A stretch of DNA of 64,000 nt from the NCBI GenBank assembly GCA_951640165.1, contig OX621266.1:4526001-4590000 (forward strand). The letters are read 5' to 3'. Source of the DNA: Pseudoips prasinana. Its lineage: Eukaryota > Arthropoda > Insecta > Lepidoptera > Nolidae. The position numbers were made by a program, and so were the translations under genes. Below are positions 1 to 12,309 of this stretch, piece by piece (position 1 is the first letter of the stretch; each line of letters opens with the position of its first letter). Under the pieces are notes generated by a model that had not been told where the DNA came from, ran no database searches, and saw only the letters and a program-made list of their open reading frames with translations.

Positions 1-3000
1 TGCGGGCAGCCAGTCATCTTTAATGACAGTAAACCTGAAAGAAAAAATGGGGTTAATGAGTGATGAAACAGATATATTATATATATCGGGTATAAACAAT
101 TGTAAAATGCCTATATCTGATAGTTGTGAAATGACGATAAAATCATGTGTAACTGAATTAAGTGCACAGCTTAAATTTTTAGTCGTTCCAAAAATAACAG
201 GTTCATTGCCTAATGCATTGATAAATGTAATAAAGCTTGACTTACCTCAGAATCTTTAATTAGCGGATCCTAATTTTTTCCGCCCTTCAGATGTTGATTT
301 ATTGCTCGGTGCGGAGATATTTTTCGATTTGATGTCTCCAAACCAAATAAAATTGGGTCCTAACAAACCAGTGCTTCAAGAGTCTCAGTTGGACTGGATT
401 GTGGCAGGTCCTCTTTATATTAATAATCTTAAAAATAATAGGCAAGTCCATTGCAATTTCACTCAAGAGATCAGTGATCAGCTGGCAAGGTTTTGGAGTC
501 TTGATGATATACCCTCTTCAAAAAGAACTATGTCAGCTGATGATGAATTTTGCGAGCGCTACTTTACTGCGACTACCAAGCGTCTGGATAACGGAAGATT
601 TTCTGTTTTTATGCCTTTTAAAGAAACTCCAGAAGCAGCTCTCGGAAATTCTTTCAAGGTCGCAGAAAAGCGTTTTTTATGTCTTGAGAAAAAACTTAAT
701 AAAAATCCTAATCTTAAAAATGAATACAGTAACTTTATTAAGGAATACGAAGAGTTGGGTCACTTAACAGAGATCAACAAACCCCACTTCGGATATTACC
801 TTCCTCATCATGCTGTGATGCGCGAAAATAGCGAAACGACGAAACTTCGTGTAGTCTTCGATGGTTCTGCGAAGAGTTCGTCTCATAAATCCCTAAATGA
901 TATCCAACACATTGGTCCCGTGGTGCAGGATGAGTTGTTCAATATCCTTCTACGTTTTCGCCAGCATAAATTTGTGTTGTCTGGAGACATTAAAAAAATG
1001 TACAGGCAGATCATGGTTGATGAATCACAAAGGCACCTTCTACTTATCTTATGGAGACATGATGATAAAATGCCTCTTAAAGTTTTCCAATTGAACACTG
1101 TTACTTACGGGACTGCATGTGCTCCTTATTTGAGTACTAGATGTCTTTACCAATTAGCAACCGAATGCGCTGATACGGTGGTATCTCAAGTAATTAAATA
1201 CGATTTCTATGTGGATGACCTTTTGACAGGCGCATCATCAGAGAGCGATCTAGCGCACATTAAAGAAACGGTCTCCGCTGTACTTAACTCTGCGGGCTTT
1301 CCTATACATAAATTTCGAACTAATTGTCCTAAAATACTATCGGAAGCTCCGCAATCTGACGTTTTTAATTTATCCAAGGAGTCTACAGTATTGGGGGTGC
1401 TATGGGAACCTAGCTCTGATACTCTGAGGTTTCAAATAAATGTAGACACACATGAACAAAAAATTACTAAAAGGGTTATCTTGTCGAATACTTGTAAAAT
1501 TTTCGATCCTTTGGGTTTGTTAAATGCATGCACAATTACGCTCAAAATTCTGTTACAAAAATTATGGCAACTTAAATTAGACTGGGATGATGAGGTCCCA
1601 AATGACGTAAAAAAGGCTTGGATGAAAGTCATAAAAAAATTGGATGTACTTTCCTCTTTATCACTTCCCAGGTTTGTCTTGTGTTCGTCGCTTGTTAGCA
1701 TACAGTTTCACTGCTTCGTAGATGCCTCACAAGATGCATACGCTGCTTGTGTATATTTACGCTCTTTAAATAGTGATGGTAAAGTCAGTACGAATCTCTT
1801 ATGCGCTAAAACGCGTGTCGCACCTTTAAAACCTGTCGTTACCATCCCAAGGCTTGAGTTATGTGCTGGTCTTCTAGGAGCACGCCTTACCACAAAAATC
1901 TGTGAAGCCCTTCGTTGCAAAATTAATAGCAAAACGTTTTGGTCTGATTCGACTATAACATTAGGGTGGATTAAGACTCAACCAAAACTCTTAAAACCAT
2001 TCGTTTGTAACCGGATAAATGAAATCCATGAATTAACCGAAAGGGACTCTTGGAGGCACGTGCCTACAGATGTCAATCCAGCCGATTTAGCCTCAAGGGG
2101 GATTGAACCTAGTGTTCTACTTAATTCTAGGTTGTGGTGGAATGGACTCGATTTTCTGTCTAATCCAGAGTCTGGATGGCCACAACTTCAAAATGTGAGC
2201 ATAGAACTGCAACTACCTGAGGTAAAGGTTCATCATGTCCAAGACCAAAATCTTAAATTTGTTAACTTTGAACAGTATTCCGATTCTTTAAAACTACAAC
2301 GCATATTCGCATACATTTTTAGGTTTGTTAAAAATTGTAGAAATCCTTTAAGTAAATCAACAAATTCTCTTAATCAGACTGAACTTCATCAATCTCTTAC
2401 ATATCTCCTTAAAACCGCACAGCAAGAGTCCTTTGCAAAGGAAATAGATTCAATTCATAATAATAGATGCCTTAAACCGAAATCTGATATATTACAGTTA
2501 TCTCCATTTATTGATAGCGGTGGACTATTGCGAGTGGGCGGTCGTTTAAAAAACGCTGATCTTAAATATAACACAAAATATCCAATCCTTTTGCGAGCTA
2601 ACCATCATCTTACAAAAATCATGATGTTAAGCGAACACAAACGTTTATTTCACGCGGGTCCTCAATTGCTTCTTAGCTCTTTTAGGGAACAGTATTGGCC
2701 TATTGGTGGCAGAACCCTGGCTAGAAGCATTGTGCGAAAATGTGTTATATGCGTCAGAATGAAGGGTAAAAGCATAGACCCTTTGATGGGTAATCTACCT
2801 ACTAGTAGGGTATCTGAAGCGTACACATTTCAAGTTACAGGAACTGATTTCGCTGGTCCTTTTATGATAGCCAGCAAAAAGGATCGCGGCAGTAGGACAA
2901 CTAAATGTTATTTATGTATATTCATTTGTTTTTCTACTAAGGCTGTACATTTGGAAACGGTCAGTGACCTTACAACACAAGCATTTCTTGCTTGTCTTAA

Positions 3001-3910
3001 AAGATTTATTGCGAGACGAGGTAAACCAGAATGCATTTGCTGTGATAATGGGAAAAATTTTGTCGGCGCAAGCAACGAGTTAGGCAGGATCTTGAAGTTA
3101 GACTTTAATTCTATCTCTGATTTTGTGGCTAATAAGGGCATAAAGTTTATTTTTACACCGCCATATTCGCCGACGTTCGGTGGTCTTTGGGAAGCCGCTG
3201 TCAAGAGTACCAAATTTTACCTTAAGCGTATAGCGGGAAACGTAGCTCTCACTTACGAAGAGTTAAGTACACTATTTACTCAAATTGAAGCCATCCTAAA
3301 TTCCCGTCCCCTAACTCCCTTATCATCTGACCCAAATGATTTGTCTCCCTTAACCCCAGGGCACTCCTTAATCGGGCGGCCTCTAATGTCGCTACCAAGC
3401 TCTCAGAATGCAAATACGAAAATACGCACGAGGTACCAGTTAGTGGAACAGCTCCGATGCCAATTCTGGGAAAGATGGAGAAGGGAATACCTGGCTGAAT
3501 TGCAGCAGCGAACAAAATGGCGTTCTAAAACAGACACTTTAAAGGAAGGAGACCTAGTAATTTTCAAAGAACCAAACCTACCACCGCTTAAATGGAGACT
3601 CGGTCAAGTTCATCAGATTTACCCTGGTAATGATGGAGTTGTCAGAGTTGCTGACTTTAAAACCTATCGAGGCATCGAGCGGCGAGCCGTCAACAAAGTC
3701 TGCCCCTTGCCTGCTACGAGCATCACTGGACCAGTTGAGGTTCCTGAATCTTTGGAAGAAGCTGCAAGTCCTTCCAAGGGCGGGGAGGATGTCAACGCGC
3801 GCGCAAGGCGACCGAGGGGAAAGACGTGCGGAGGGCAGTGAAGAACCGCCGACCGGCGGCTGGGGAACCGGTCGACAACCACACCTCTCACGGACAGCGA
3901 CACTGCCACA
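1..3910 (+). mobile_element. BEL/Pao LTR retrotransposon, 5'-cut by the window edge
   Basis: The stretch encodes the protease end, reverse transcriptase, RNase H, integrase and C-terminal domain of a BEL/Pao (semotivirus-type) element. The window opens inside the protease active-site motif: the first codons read AGS directly after what is probably the catalytic Asp codon. Gag and the 5' LTR lie outside the window. I could not define a 3' LTR: no TG...CA block after the pol stop is repeated elsewhere, so the right limit is only where pol-like, GC-richer sequence fades into AT-rich DNA. It is a different family from the BEL/Pao element at 6789-13093, to which its protein is clearly related but not close. 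Confidence 0.85.
2..3841 (+). pseudogene. BEL/Pao pol polyprotein (partial, one in-frame stop)
   Basis: One reading frame runs from base 2 to the TGA at 3841 with a single TAA at 257-259, so protease and RT belong to the same polyprotein; the stop falls in the protease-RT linker just before the conserved LADPNF segment. Counting from the codon at 302, the A17-peptidase/RT linker covers about residues 1-160, RT about 165-420 with the YVDD active site at 303-306, RNase H about 465-600 (FVDAS, SDS and PAD motifs), the integrase zinc finger near 775-825 (HxxxxH...CxxC), and the integrase core about 845-970 with its D, D and E in TDFAGPF, CDNGKNF and GLWEAAVKS. A DUF5641-like domain ends near residue 1140. 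Apart from the one stop all catalytic motifs are intact, which points to a fairly young copy. The 3' tail is GC-rich and basic. Readthrough or an assembly error cannot be excluded. Confidence 0.88.
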
Positions 3911-4937
3911 GCGTTGAATTAAATATTATACCAAAAATTGTATCTACCTAATAACAGAAGAAATTAAACTATTACTACTACTACAATACAAGAAAGTCTT
4001 TGTTTTTATACGAAACAGTCCGGAAAACGGATGGACACCAATATGTGTTGGGGGAGACAAAAGATATCATCACGGCAACAGAATTAGCTTCTCAGATAAT
4101 GTTTACTTATCAGCAACAATTAATCTGGGACTCTCTGGTACTCTTATATCTATTGGAAATGCCAAATTAATAACGTTTGAATAGCTGCTTATGTTGCGGA
4201 ATGGTATTTACATACAATAGTCTCTAAACTCACAAGGCGTAACGTTCTAGCCGCATGTCTTATATCCTAAGGTCCTACTGTTGGGTGGATCCGAATGGCT
4301 GCCTACGGACGCACTTTAGATACTGTAGGATCATATTCAATAGAATGTAAACAAGAGAATATAACATTATGGAGACGTAAAAATTGAGAGTTGGTGAGGT
4401 TGTAGGGGGGTAATCTTTAGATCTACTGAACCAATTTTGAACACTTTTACCAATAATAAGCCACGTTATTTATGAGTATCATAGGATATATATTTTATCA
4501 CAAGTTAAAATGTTTACCGACCAACAAGTAGGTAATGTGGAATAAAACGAATTAATCAGGACCATTGAGGCTATATACATTGACTGTAAACGCCAAATAA
4601 GTAATTATAAATGTGAAACACATTTATTACTAGAGGAAAATCGTCAAGCATTTAAAAGGTACTTGTGTAAAGATGGCCTACGGCAATCACGAATTTCATT
4701 AAGATTTCCTCAAAGCAAACTGTCCGAACATTGAATGGGGTCGGAGGAAAATGTAGGAAATCAAGGATACAGACAGTATGTGTAGATTGGACTGAGTGCT
4801 TGAATCCGAATGACATCTGAGATGGATGACAAAGTAACAGATCTAAATCCAAAAGAGCACGTATTTCACCCCAACCTTTGGCCTCCTATTTCTGTCAGTA
4901 GTTCAATACGTTATTTCAAAAATTCATCACTCACTCA
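3842..4937. other. No gene seen; AT-rich flank after BEL/Pao
   Basis: The first ~170 bases probably include the 3' untranslated/LTR region of the BEL/Pao element but no LTR edges can be fixed. The rest is AT-rich with only short chance ORFs and no repeat recognisable from elsewhere in the window. Confidence 0.6.
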
Positions 4938-5000
4938 TCTATATATATAAAAGCAGAAACTGACTGACTAATCGATCAACGCACAGCTGAAACCACTGGG
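4938..5000 (+). repeat. Fragment of a dispersed arthropod repeat (CTGACTGACT type)
   Basis: A TATATATAAAAG segment followed by CTGACTGACTAATCGATCAA and a run about a pair of CCACTGG motifs resembles the start of a repeat I recall as widespread in arthropod genomes. Only this head is present and homology stops near 5000. Family assignment is from memory and weak. Confidence 0.4.
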
Positions 5001-6016
5001 TCCATATTTAAAAATAATTTAATTTAGAGTAAAAAATTGCCATTTATTTAATAAAATATTTACAAATTATATAAAATTGTACTATTATTATTATTAAAAT
5101 ATAATATTATTATTCATGACTCAATGTCGGAGTCGCTGTCACATTCAACATCTTCTGGCTGAATTGGAGGGCTATTTTGGTAGTTATCTCCACTGCACGT
5201 TCCACAGGTACTATTACAAAGCAGACCAATTTTTCTGCATCCGCAAGACGCTCCACATCCTTTTTTGCAGTTTAGTAATATATATTTATGTATCCAATAG
5301 CTCTAAAAAATGTGTTGAATAAAAAATTCCACTATACATAATCTATCAGTTAATTTTATTATCAATGGCTTTTTCGTTGGCCCCTTCACACAATCTATAA
5401 TTTATTTACACTGCACATCTAGTCTTATTTGTGGGTTTGTCTTCGTGAATTAGGTGTTGAGGGTTTGCATTGTAAATTTGTGTATCTGTTGGATTATGCT
5501 CACGACAATTTTGGGTCCTCCGAGGGAAAGTGCATGCGGATCTCCGGAGTGGTAGTAAATGACTCTTAACGGAGAACTGATGTATTTTGAACGGCTAGCG
5601 TTTGCTTGACTCACAACCAAGTACTTCTTGAGGATTTAAATGGCTTGTGTGTATAATTTATGGGTATACGAGACAGTGTATATAAATCAACATTTCTGAT
5701 TTGCGGGGATTGTCTACAAGTGGACTCATTTTACTCACGCATCAAAGCTGAACTTCCAGTTTCAACTCTAATAAACTAGAATAATTAAATTTATTTTGTT
5801 CAAGTTACTATATCAAGTTATAGGGACCAATTTTCCTCATGTTAGACTGGGTTTAAGTTTAACATTTGAAAAATTGAGCGGGGGAGCTGTAACTAACCAT
5901 ACTGGCTCGTCACGTTGAGATCATTCGCATATCCTTCGTCCAGCTAATTGTACTATAATTTAGCTGGCGTGTTGCAAAATATCTTTTAAATGAAACAAAA
6001 TATAACAGCTGATTTA
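5001..6016. other. No gene seen
   Basis: AT-rich sequence with only short, low-complexity ORFs. I see no conserved protein, RNA gene or repeat shared with the rest of the window. Confidence 0.6.
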
Positions 6017-6315
6017 TAGTATTTTAATTTGTATTATGCCTGATTATCAAATTTAGACTAATCGATGCAAATATGTGTGGAACAAGCTTAACATTAGTTC
6101 AATTATCGTAATAATTTACATATAGGGACATCACTAAATACTATAAAGATTAGTCCCTTCTCTAATCTTGAAATCGACCAATGGGAACAGTTATAGAATT
6201 ACTGGGAAAAAGGATTGTTCACAAAACAGTTACTTATTATTCATATACAATAATGGATAATGTATTAATAAATTTATATGTGTAATATAATACTAACTGT
6301 CGTTTTGATAGAAGA
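6017..6315 (+). repeat. Dispersed repeat, intact copy 1
   Basis: About 290 bp beginning near GTATTATGCCTGATTATC is repeated at 16488-16741 plus 20557-20600 with only a few substitutions (for example A/G near 6137 and T/C near 6231). Copy 2 is split by a 3.8-kb DNA transposon, so this copy shows the unsplit state. Its right end (ACTGTCGTTTTGATA) equals the last bases of the copia fragment at 20578, so the repeat may carry a sliver of copia sequence. No coding potential is visible. Confidence 0.85.
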
Positions 6316-6784
6316 TTAACTAGTTATTTTTATGTGATTATGCAGGTTACATTTATTTAATTAATGAGACTGACCGAAAGTGTCGTAATTGAGGACGCAT
6401 TTTGGCAATATGGAGAACTGTCAGGGAATGGCGGCGCTTCGCGCCAGACGCGAACGAAAAGAAAAAGTTGTTTCAGAAGTTTTGAGTGTGGTTTCAGGAG
6501 TCCTATAGAAGTTTTAGAAGCGAGCATCGTTTCTGGTGTAATTAGAGTGGAAGATCTGCTGAATATTGGTTGTATCATTTGTTTTAAAGGAGAGATAATG
6601 TAGGAAGCGTCATCTCGTGTTGGTAAGCTTTGATCACAGGTGAGGCTTTGTTACTTTTATTTAAAGTGTTACATTATTACGAATGCTCGGTAACTTTAGT
6701 TGATTCTAGATGGAAAAACAAATCTATTCTTATTCTCGGATTTGTTGGGATGCATGGGAATGATGTCCCAAAGTCTGTATTACT
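6316..6784. other. No convincing gene
   Basis: Contains overlapping ORFs of 62-79 codons on both strands (for example 6364-6603 +) with no recognisable domain. I treat them as chance ORFs. Confidence 0.5.
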
Positions 6785-6788
6785 TATG
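6785..6788. other. Target-site duplication, left copy (TATG)
   Basis: The four bases immediately left of the LTR at 6789 are TATG, identical to 13094-13097 immediately right of the other LTR. A 4-5 bp duplication is expected for an LTR-element integrase. Confidence 0.75.
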
Positions 6789-7041
6789 TGTTTAGGCCCT
6801 AACGGGTGTTCTCAATAAAAGCAGTGGACTGTATAAAATAGGTATATTGATAACAGTTGGTCGAGTTTACAACAATAAGACGTGCCCGTTCCCTGGCTCG
6901 CGTGGAAGGCAAGTAAGTGCAGCAGAGACCAAAGCTGGCGCAACGTGAGAGCTAGTGCGGGGACGGGTGCGGGGGCGGGCGCGGGGACGCAGATCACGGC
7001 CCCACCATTCCGCGCTGCTACAGGTAGCTTAGGCGACGACA
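6789..7041 (-). repeat. 3' LTR of the BEL/Pao element
   Basis: 253 bp, reading TG...CA on both strands. It matches 12841-13093 except for two A/G differences near 6950 and 6963. The right third holds a strongly G-rich run on the plus strand (6958-6987), C-rich on the element's coding strand. A TATA-like AT stretch lies near 6830-6840. Confidence 0.93.
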
Positions 7042-7063
7042 TATTCCCCGGGTTGAAGGAACT

Positions 7064-8199
7064 TCAATTTTCTAAAGGAAGAGGGCAGATGCAGTTGAAA
7101 GCGCGACGAATAGTGCCTCTCTTCGTCTTCAACTCCGCCACTCGAGTGATTCCGTCCACGCCGGTATAGGTTTCCGTGACCCGACCCAGGGGCCACAGTA
7201 GTGGTGGTGCCGTCTTGTCCTTAATCAGGACTAAGGAACCTGGCTTCAGCTCGCCTCTGGAATGAAACCATTTTGACTTTGCCTGCAGCAGAGAAACATA
7301 TTCATTATGAAACCGCCTCCAAAAGTGTTGCCTTGTATGCTGAATTCGTTTCCAACAATCTAGCCGGGTAATGTTGGCTTCAGCCACCTGAGGGTATGGC
7401 ACTGATAAGAGCGGTCGTCCAATCAGAAAATGAGAGGGAGTAAGTGCCGAAAAATCGTTAGGATCTGTGGAAAGTGGAGTTAGAGGGTGTGAATTTAAGA
7501 CTGCCTCTATAAGAGCGAGACAAGTAGCTATCTCCTCGAAAGTATAGTGAGCATGCTTTAATATACGTTTTAAGTGGAACTTGCTAGACTTGACTGCGGC
7601 TTCAGCCAAGGAATTAAAATGAGGAGCATAGCTTGGAGTAAAATTGATTTGTATACCGTCCTGAGCTATCTCAGATGCAACATTAGATGAATTTAAAAAT
7701 CTGTACATGGCATTTGATGCGCCTACGAAGTTTGTACCGTTATCGGACGTGATACTTCGACGCTTGCCTCGACGTGCCACGAAACGATTTAGAGCAGCCA
7801 TGTAAGCCTCAGTGGTGAGGTCGGTAACGAGCTCCAAATGTACAGCTTTCACTGCCGAGCAAACAAAGATGCACATATAACATTTTGTTAGTTTGCAGCC
7901 CCGACCTTTGCGGTCGGCTATCAACACTGGCCCAGCATAGTCTACATAAGTGTGTAGAAAAGGAAATTCAAGGTGAGTCCTCGAACTAGGTATTTGACCC
8001 ATAATTGGCTGAATACCTTGAGCTTTGTATCTGAAACATTCAATACATTTATTCACGACAAATCTAGATAAGTTTCGTCCTCCTAAGGGCCAATAAGTCT
8101 GTCGGACGTGTGACAGAAGTAACTGAGGACCTCCATGTAAAATCTTTAAATGTTGCATTTGAAATAAAAGTTTAGTAAATATGTGTTTACTACAAAAAA
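7064..8199 (-). pseudogene. BEL/Pao integrase and C-terminal domain (frame 3 segment)
   Basis: The open segment from 8158 to the stop at 7064 (364 codons) carries the integrase zinc finger (C-x2-C at about residues 33-36, in KCIECFRYK), the DDE core with D in YVDYAGPV, D in TSDNGTNF and E in SLAEAAVKSS, and a DUF5641-like domain ending in ICPLP. Coding similarity extends upstream in this frame to about 8245, where a G-run indel disconnects it from the RNase H segment. The stop lies 22 bp before the 3' LTR, so there is no room for another gene. The integrase itself looks intact. Confidence 0.88.
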
Positions 8200-8998
8200 T
8201 TATGGGATGCTTAGTACTAAACTCATAGGGTGAATTTTCAAGCCTCCCCCGCCCACGCGAATGAGGTTATGACTATCAATAAATGGAGTTAATGATATTA
8301 ATCTACTCTTGCGTGGTAATTTGCTACCTGATTTCAATGTAATATATTCGTCAAAAAACATTTCTAGTTGAGAATAATGTATAATTACATTGAAAGAGTT
8401 TTCTAGCTCTTCTGTAGAAAAATTGCCACATATTTTATTTTTATGCTTTAAGTGATGTATAAATCTAAGTAAATAAGCGACTATTCTTTGTATTTTTGTT
8501 AGACTAGAGAACCTTGTTAATAAATTATGAATAACTAATGAATGATTTTTGTCTGATTGATGATTGTTATTATTATTGCTAATAAAATGACTAGCTACTT
8601 CTGGCAAATCGTGTTTCGCTATAGCTGGCATTTTAGGCCACTCATTTTCATTTTTTAATAAAAAGGAGGGTCCAGACCACCACAGGGGTGTGTCCGCAAT
8701 GATGTCAGCTCTAAGTCCACGCGAAACAATATCTGCAGGATTATCTTTGGACGGTACGTAGCACCAAGTATAACCGTATGTGCTCTCCTGTATTTCGTGG
8801 ACTCTATTTCGTACAAAAGGATTTAAATTATTAGAGGGAGTAGAGAGCCAACCCAATACGATGGTGGAGTCACACCAAAATCTACAAGTATGAATGGGTA
8901 TAGTCAATGATTCTCGTACTTTAGTACACAGTCTTGCACCTAACAAAGCAGCAGAAAGCTCCAACTTAGACATCGTAGTTGGTTTTATGGGTGCTATA
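8200..8998 (-). pseudogene. BEL/Pao RNase H and integrase-linker segment (shifted frame)
   Basis: From about 8973 the frame encodes the middle and end of RNase H (LELSAALLGARL, WCDSTIVLGW, NPADIVSRGL) and the linker that normally leads into the integrase zinc finger. It is out of frame with the RT segment upstream, because a TATATA-rich insertion sits near 8999-9010, and with integrase downstream, because the G-run near 8245 has gained or lost bases. The end at 8200 is therefore an artefact of the second frameshift. Asn/His-rich low-complexity residues occur near 8560-8580. Confidence 0.85.
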
Positions 8999-10230
8999 CT
9001 ATATATATGGGTTCTTAGAGACTAGAAGCTGTACCCCTACAGACCCATGACTTGAGCATGACCGAATGTACACACAGCAGCCCATTGCTTTTTGAGACGA
9101 GTCGGTAAATACATGTATTTCATGCGTAGTAGAGTCTGGAAGTAAAACCCAACGAGGAATTTTTAAGTTATTTAATGATGTAATAGAATTTTCAAATATT
9201 GACCAAAGACCTTTGACCTCTATGGATACCTCGTCATCCCAGTCAAGTTTTTCTAGCCATAGTCGCTGCATAATGATTTTAGCTTCAACAACGCACGGAC
9301 CTATGAGGCCCAGTGGGTCAAAAATCTGACTGATGACTGATAGAATATGACGTTTAGTGACTTTAGGGCATGATGTTATATTAATAGTATATGTAAGAAT
9401 ATCAGACTCACTTTCCCAGTTAAGACCTAGAATTTTAGAATTAAGTGAATTTAAATTATGTTCACAAAAATTTTAAATGTTACTATTAGAGCAATGAATG
9501 CCGTCTGTAATTTGGGTCAGAATTTTTGGATTATTAGACCGCCATTTACGTAAATTGAATTTTGCAGACGCCAGAACTGATTTTAATTTCTGGGCTACTT
9601 CAACTGTCTCAGAGTAGGTGCTTCCGCCTCCAAGATAGTCATCTATGTATAGGTCGTGACGTAAGGCAGATTGCACGCGACCGTCATCTACGTTATCAGC
9701 TAGACTGACAACACATTTGGTAGAAAGGTACGATCCCGAGGTCGTACCATATGTGACAGTATTTAAAGAGTAGGTCTTAAGAGGTTCTGAGGGATCTGAG
9801 CGAAAAATATTTTTTTGAAGAGGTCTTTGAACTGGATTTAACTCTATGGCCCTATACATTTTTTCTATGTCACCTGAGACCACGTATTTATGTTGACGAA
9901 AACGTGTTAAAATGGAAAACAGATCGTCTTGAACTACGGGACCGACCATCTGGATGTCGTTAAGCGACAACCCCGAACTGGTAGAGGCTGATGCGTCGAA
10001 TACTACGCGTAGTTGAGTAGTGGTGCTGGAAGTACGAACTACTCCGTGATGAGGAATGTAGTGACTAATCGTAGCTTTAGGTGTAGAACTGTAAGGTGAG
10101 TCTAAAGTCATGTGACCTAAATTCTCATATTCCCTCATAAATTCTATATATTTATTTTTAAAAATAGGATCGCGTTTAAAGCATCTCTCTAAAGATAAAA
10201 AACGTTTTTTAGCATTGTCATATGAATGAC
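8999..10230 (-). pseudogene. BEL/Pao reverse transcriptase and start of RNase H
   Basis: After a frameshift in an A-run near 10245-10255, the frame continues through RT (YIPHHGVVR, LRVVFDAS, GPVVQDDLF, SGDIEKMYR) to the DLYIDDYLGG segment. The RT active site is therefore YIDD rather than the YVDD of the element at 1-3841. A TAA at 9473-9475 interrupts the same frame, which then resumes and runs into RNase H (VFTDSSQKAMGCCVY near 9090-9130) until the TAG at 8999-9001. The stop and the two flanking frameshifts make this segment inactive unless they are sequencing errors. Confidence 0.87.
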
Positions 10231-11544
10231 CTAAAGTGCTAGGATCTTTTTTAAGGGCATTCTAACGACAAATCGACCATCGTCCTTGCGGACGGTGTTT
10301 TGAACGAAATGTTGTTCACACATTTTTTCTTCTAAGGAAAAATCATGTTTAGGAGAAACGTTGTCAAGCTCCCAGAATTGAGTAAGATCGGGAGTAACAT
10401 GGGAATGGTGGCATACATAAGAAGAGGGTAAACTGTGCTGTTGCGAAATACTGCCCGACACAATCCAGCCAAGCTTTGTTTCGCACAATTTGGGTAAGTT
10501 TTTCCCTAAATGTATAGAATTAGAGCCTAAGACATTCCAAAACACTTCAGCCCCTACCAGGATATCGATGACCGACGGAACATTAAAGTTCGGGTCAGCG
10601 AGTTTAAGACCTGATGGGATAGGGACATGATTAATATGCATGAAAGAAGACGGCAGGACCTTGGTGATCTCAGGTAGAACATGACATACGATATCAGTAG
10701 TAAATGCACAGCATAAAGACTCAATTGTAAAGTGACAAGACTGTGTACTAGTAGATATGTGACTATTAATACCCGTTACCTTGGTACTCGTACAGCGTCG
10801 TGACAAACCAAGTTGTTCCGCAAAGCTCTGCGTTATAAAGTTCGCCGTACTACCGTTGTCCAGCAATAGACGCGCGGTGTACTTCTTACCCGTCGCACTG
10901 GCCACGCTCACGACAGCTGTGGAAAGTAAAACATGCGAAGAAGTAGCAAGCTGCATAGAATTGGCTGATAAAACAATATCGGAAGTAGAAGGCGGCGTAG
11001 CAGGTGGCAATATGTTGAGAACTGGTTTTAAATCGTTGGATTCTATGTGCAAAAGGGTATTGTGCATAGATTTACAATATTTGCAATGTGATAGCTTGCA
11101 CTGCTTAGCACCATGCCCGTAGCGTAAGCAGTTAAGGCAGACTTTTAGATTATTTGCCTGTTGTATGCGATTTTCTATTGTCAAGCCTCTAAATGTTTCG
11201 CATTTATACAAAGCATGAGATTGGGAGCATAGCGGACATTTATTATAACTAGATTTATTGCTAAGTTTATTTCGATTGTAATTACTTTTATTTGAGTGAG
11301 TGGAATTATTTAAAGTGGAGCTATTTGATTGGTTACTGTGATTATTATTTAAGGCAACTATATTGTAACCATTATTTATATTAAAATTAGATTCTAAAGA
11401 CTCCAACAAGTCTGCTTTCTGGCTTAGAAATAAACAAAAGTCTTTTAATTTGGGATCCTCTTCGAGAGTGTTTCGATGTTTTTCCCAATTGCGACTAGTT
11501 AAAATGTCCAATTTTTAAAACATTATAAAAATCAATAAGGTATC
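10231..11544 (-). pseudogene. BEL/Pao gag C-terminus, zinc knuckles and aspartic protease
   Basis: Open from about 11511 to 10231 (426 codons) and in the same frame as the gag segment upstream, separated by a TGA at 11545-11547 and a TAA near 11515. An Asn/Ser-rich stretch (residues 50-90) precedes two CCHC-like zinc-binding clusters (CPLC...C about 92-104; CLNC...C...C about 125-146). The aspartic protease motif LLLDNGSTA lies at residues 215-223, giving DNGS instead of the usual DSG/DTG triad, a form seen in the A17-peptidase family of BEL/Pao. The protease-RT linker follows (LADPNF, ILVGAE). The frame is lost after MPLKK by a single-base deficit in an A-run. Confidence 0.87.
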
Positions 11545-12309
11545 TCAATGTTCAACGGGTTGCTTCAAAGTTTTGAGCGCCCTAGTATTTTTATTAATTA
11601 TGTCTACAAGATTCCTGATAGAAATACTAGACTCTTTCACAATGGGCTGAATAACAAATAAAGCTTGTACATGATTGTTAATTAGAAGACGATTGTTGTT
11701 GTAGCGATTACATAACAAACTCCATGCGTTTTGGTACTCGTCAGCTGTGAAATTAATATTTTTAATTATCAAAGCAGCCTTTGATTGCAGTGAGCTTCGT
11801 AAATAATGAAATTTGTTAATGTTATCGATGCTATCGTTGTCGTGAATTAATGATTTGAATGTATCACGAAACTCTAGCCAGGATTGATAGTTCCCGTCAA
11901 AGTGAGGCAGGTCTATTTTGGGCAAACGAACAAAATTATGCTTATTGGAGTTATGTGCACCTGAGCAAGCATCTTTGAAGCCCGTTTCCGACACAGCACC
12001 GATGGGCGAAGGGCCGAGCAGACTGCGTGTGAGGGCGACCAAGTTGTAGTACTGCCGCTCGAAGTCCTCACGCTCTGGTAACACGTGGCCGTCCGCGACG
12101 TCCTCGGATTGCATCTCGATGTCTGTTTGCAACGAATCAAAATTAGAATATAATCCTTCAAATTTAACAAAACGCTCTTCTAAATCTAACCGTTGTAGCT
12201 GAGATAACTGGGGATTACTATTTAATAGGTTTAAATGGTTGCTATAAACCGTGAGCTTTGATTTTAATATACCACGTCTCTTAATTAAAGATTTCAGCTC
12301 ATCTGCCAT
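11545..12309 (-). pseudogene. BEL/Pao gag N-terminal region (DUF1759-like)
   Basis: Starting at the ATG at 12309 (three codons inside the open frame beginning at 12318), the product opens with a charged, probably coiled-coil segment and then the DUF1759-type capsid region: LPKIDLPHFDGNYQSWLEF, the WLEFRDTF motif and the KAALIIKNI segment, about residues 130-250. This is the usual gag of BEL/Pao. It ends at TGA 11545-11547, which from its position probably replaced a Trp codon, and the same frame carries on into the zinc-knuckle region. I prefer ATG 12309 because MADELKSLIKRR fits the typical start and it follows the leader directly. Confidence 0.85.

Noticed and set aside
3842..4020. 3' LTR for the first BEL/Pao element
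   Set aside because: No TG...CA block with a matching second copy in the window and no clear polypurine tract; left undefined.
6364..6603. 79-codon ORF upstream of the BEL/Pao LTR
   Set aside because: It has an antisense ORF of similar length, no recognisable domain and lies between repeats.
6812..7169. 76-95 codon ORFs over the LTRs (also 12864-13143)
   Set aside because: They are repeated in both LTRs because the LTRs are identical there; Ala/Pro/Gly strings come from the GC-rich tract.
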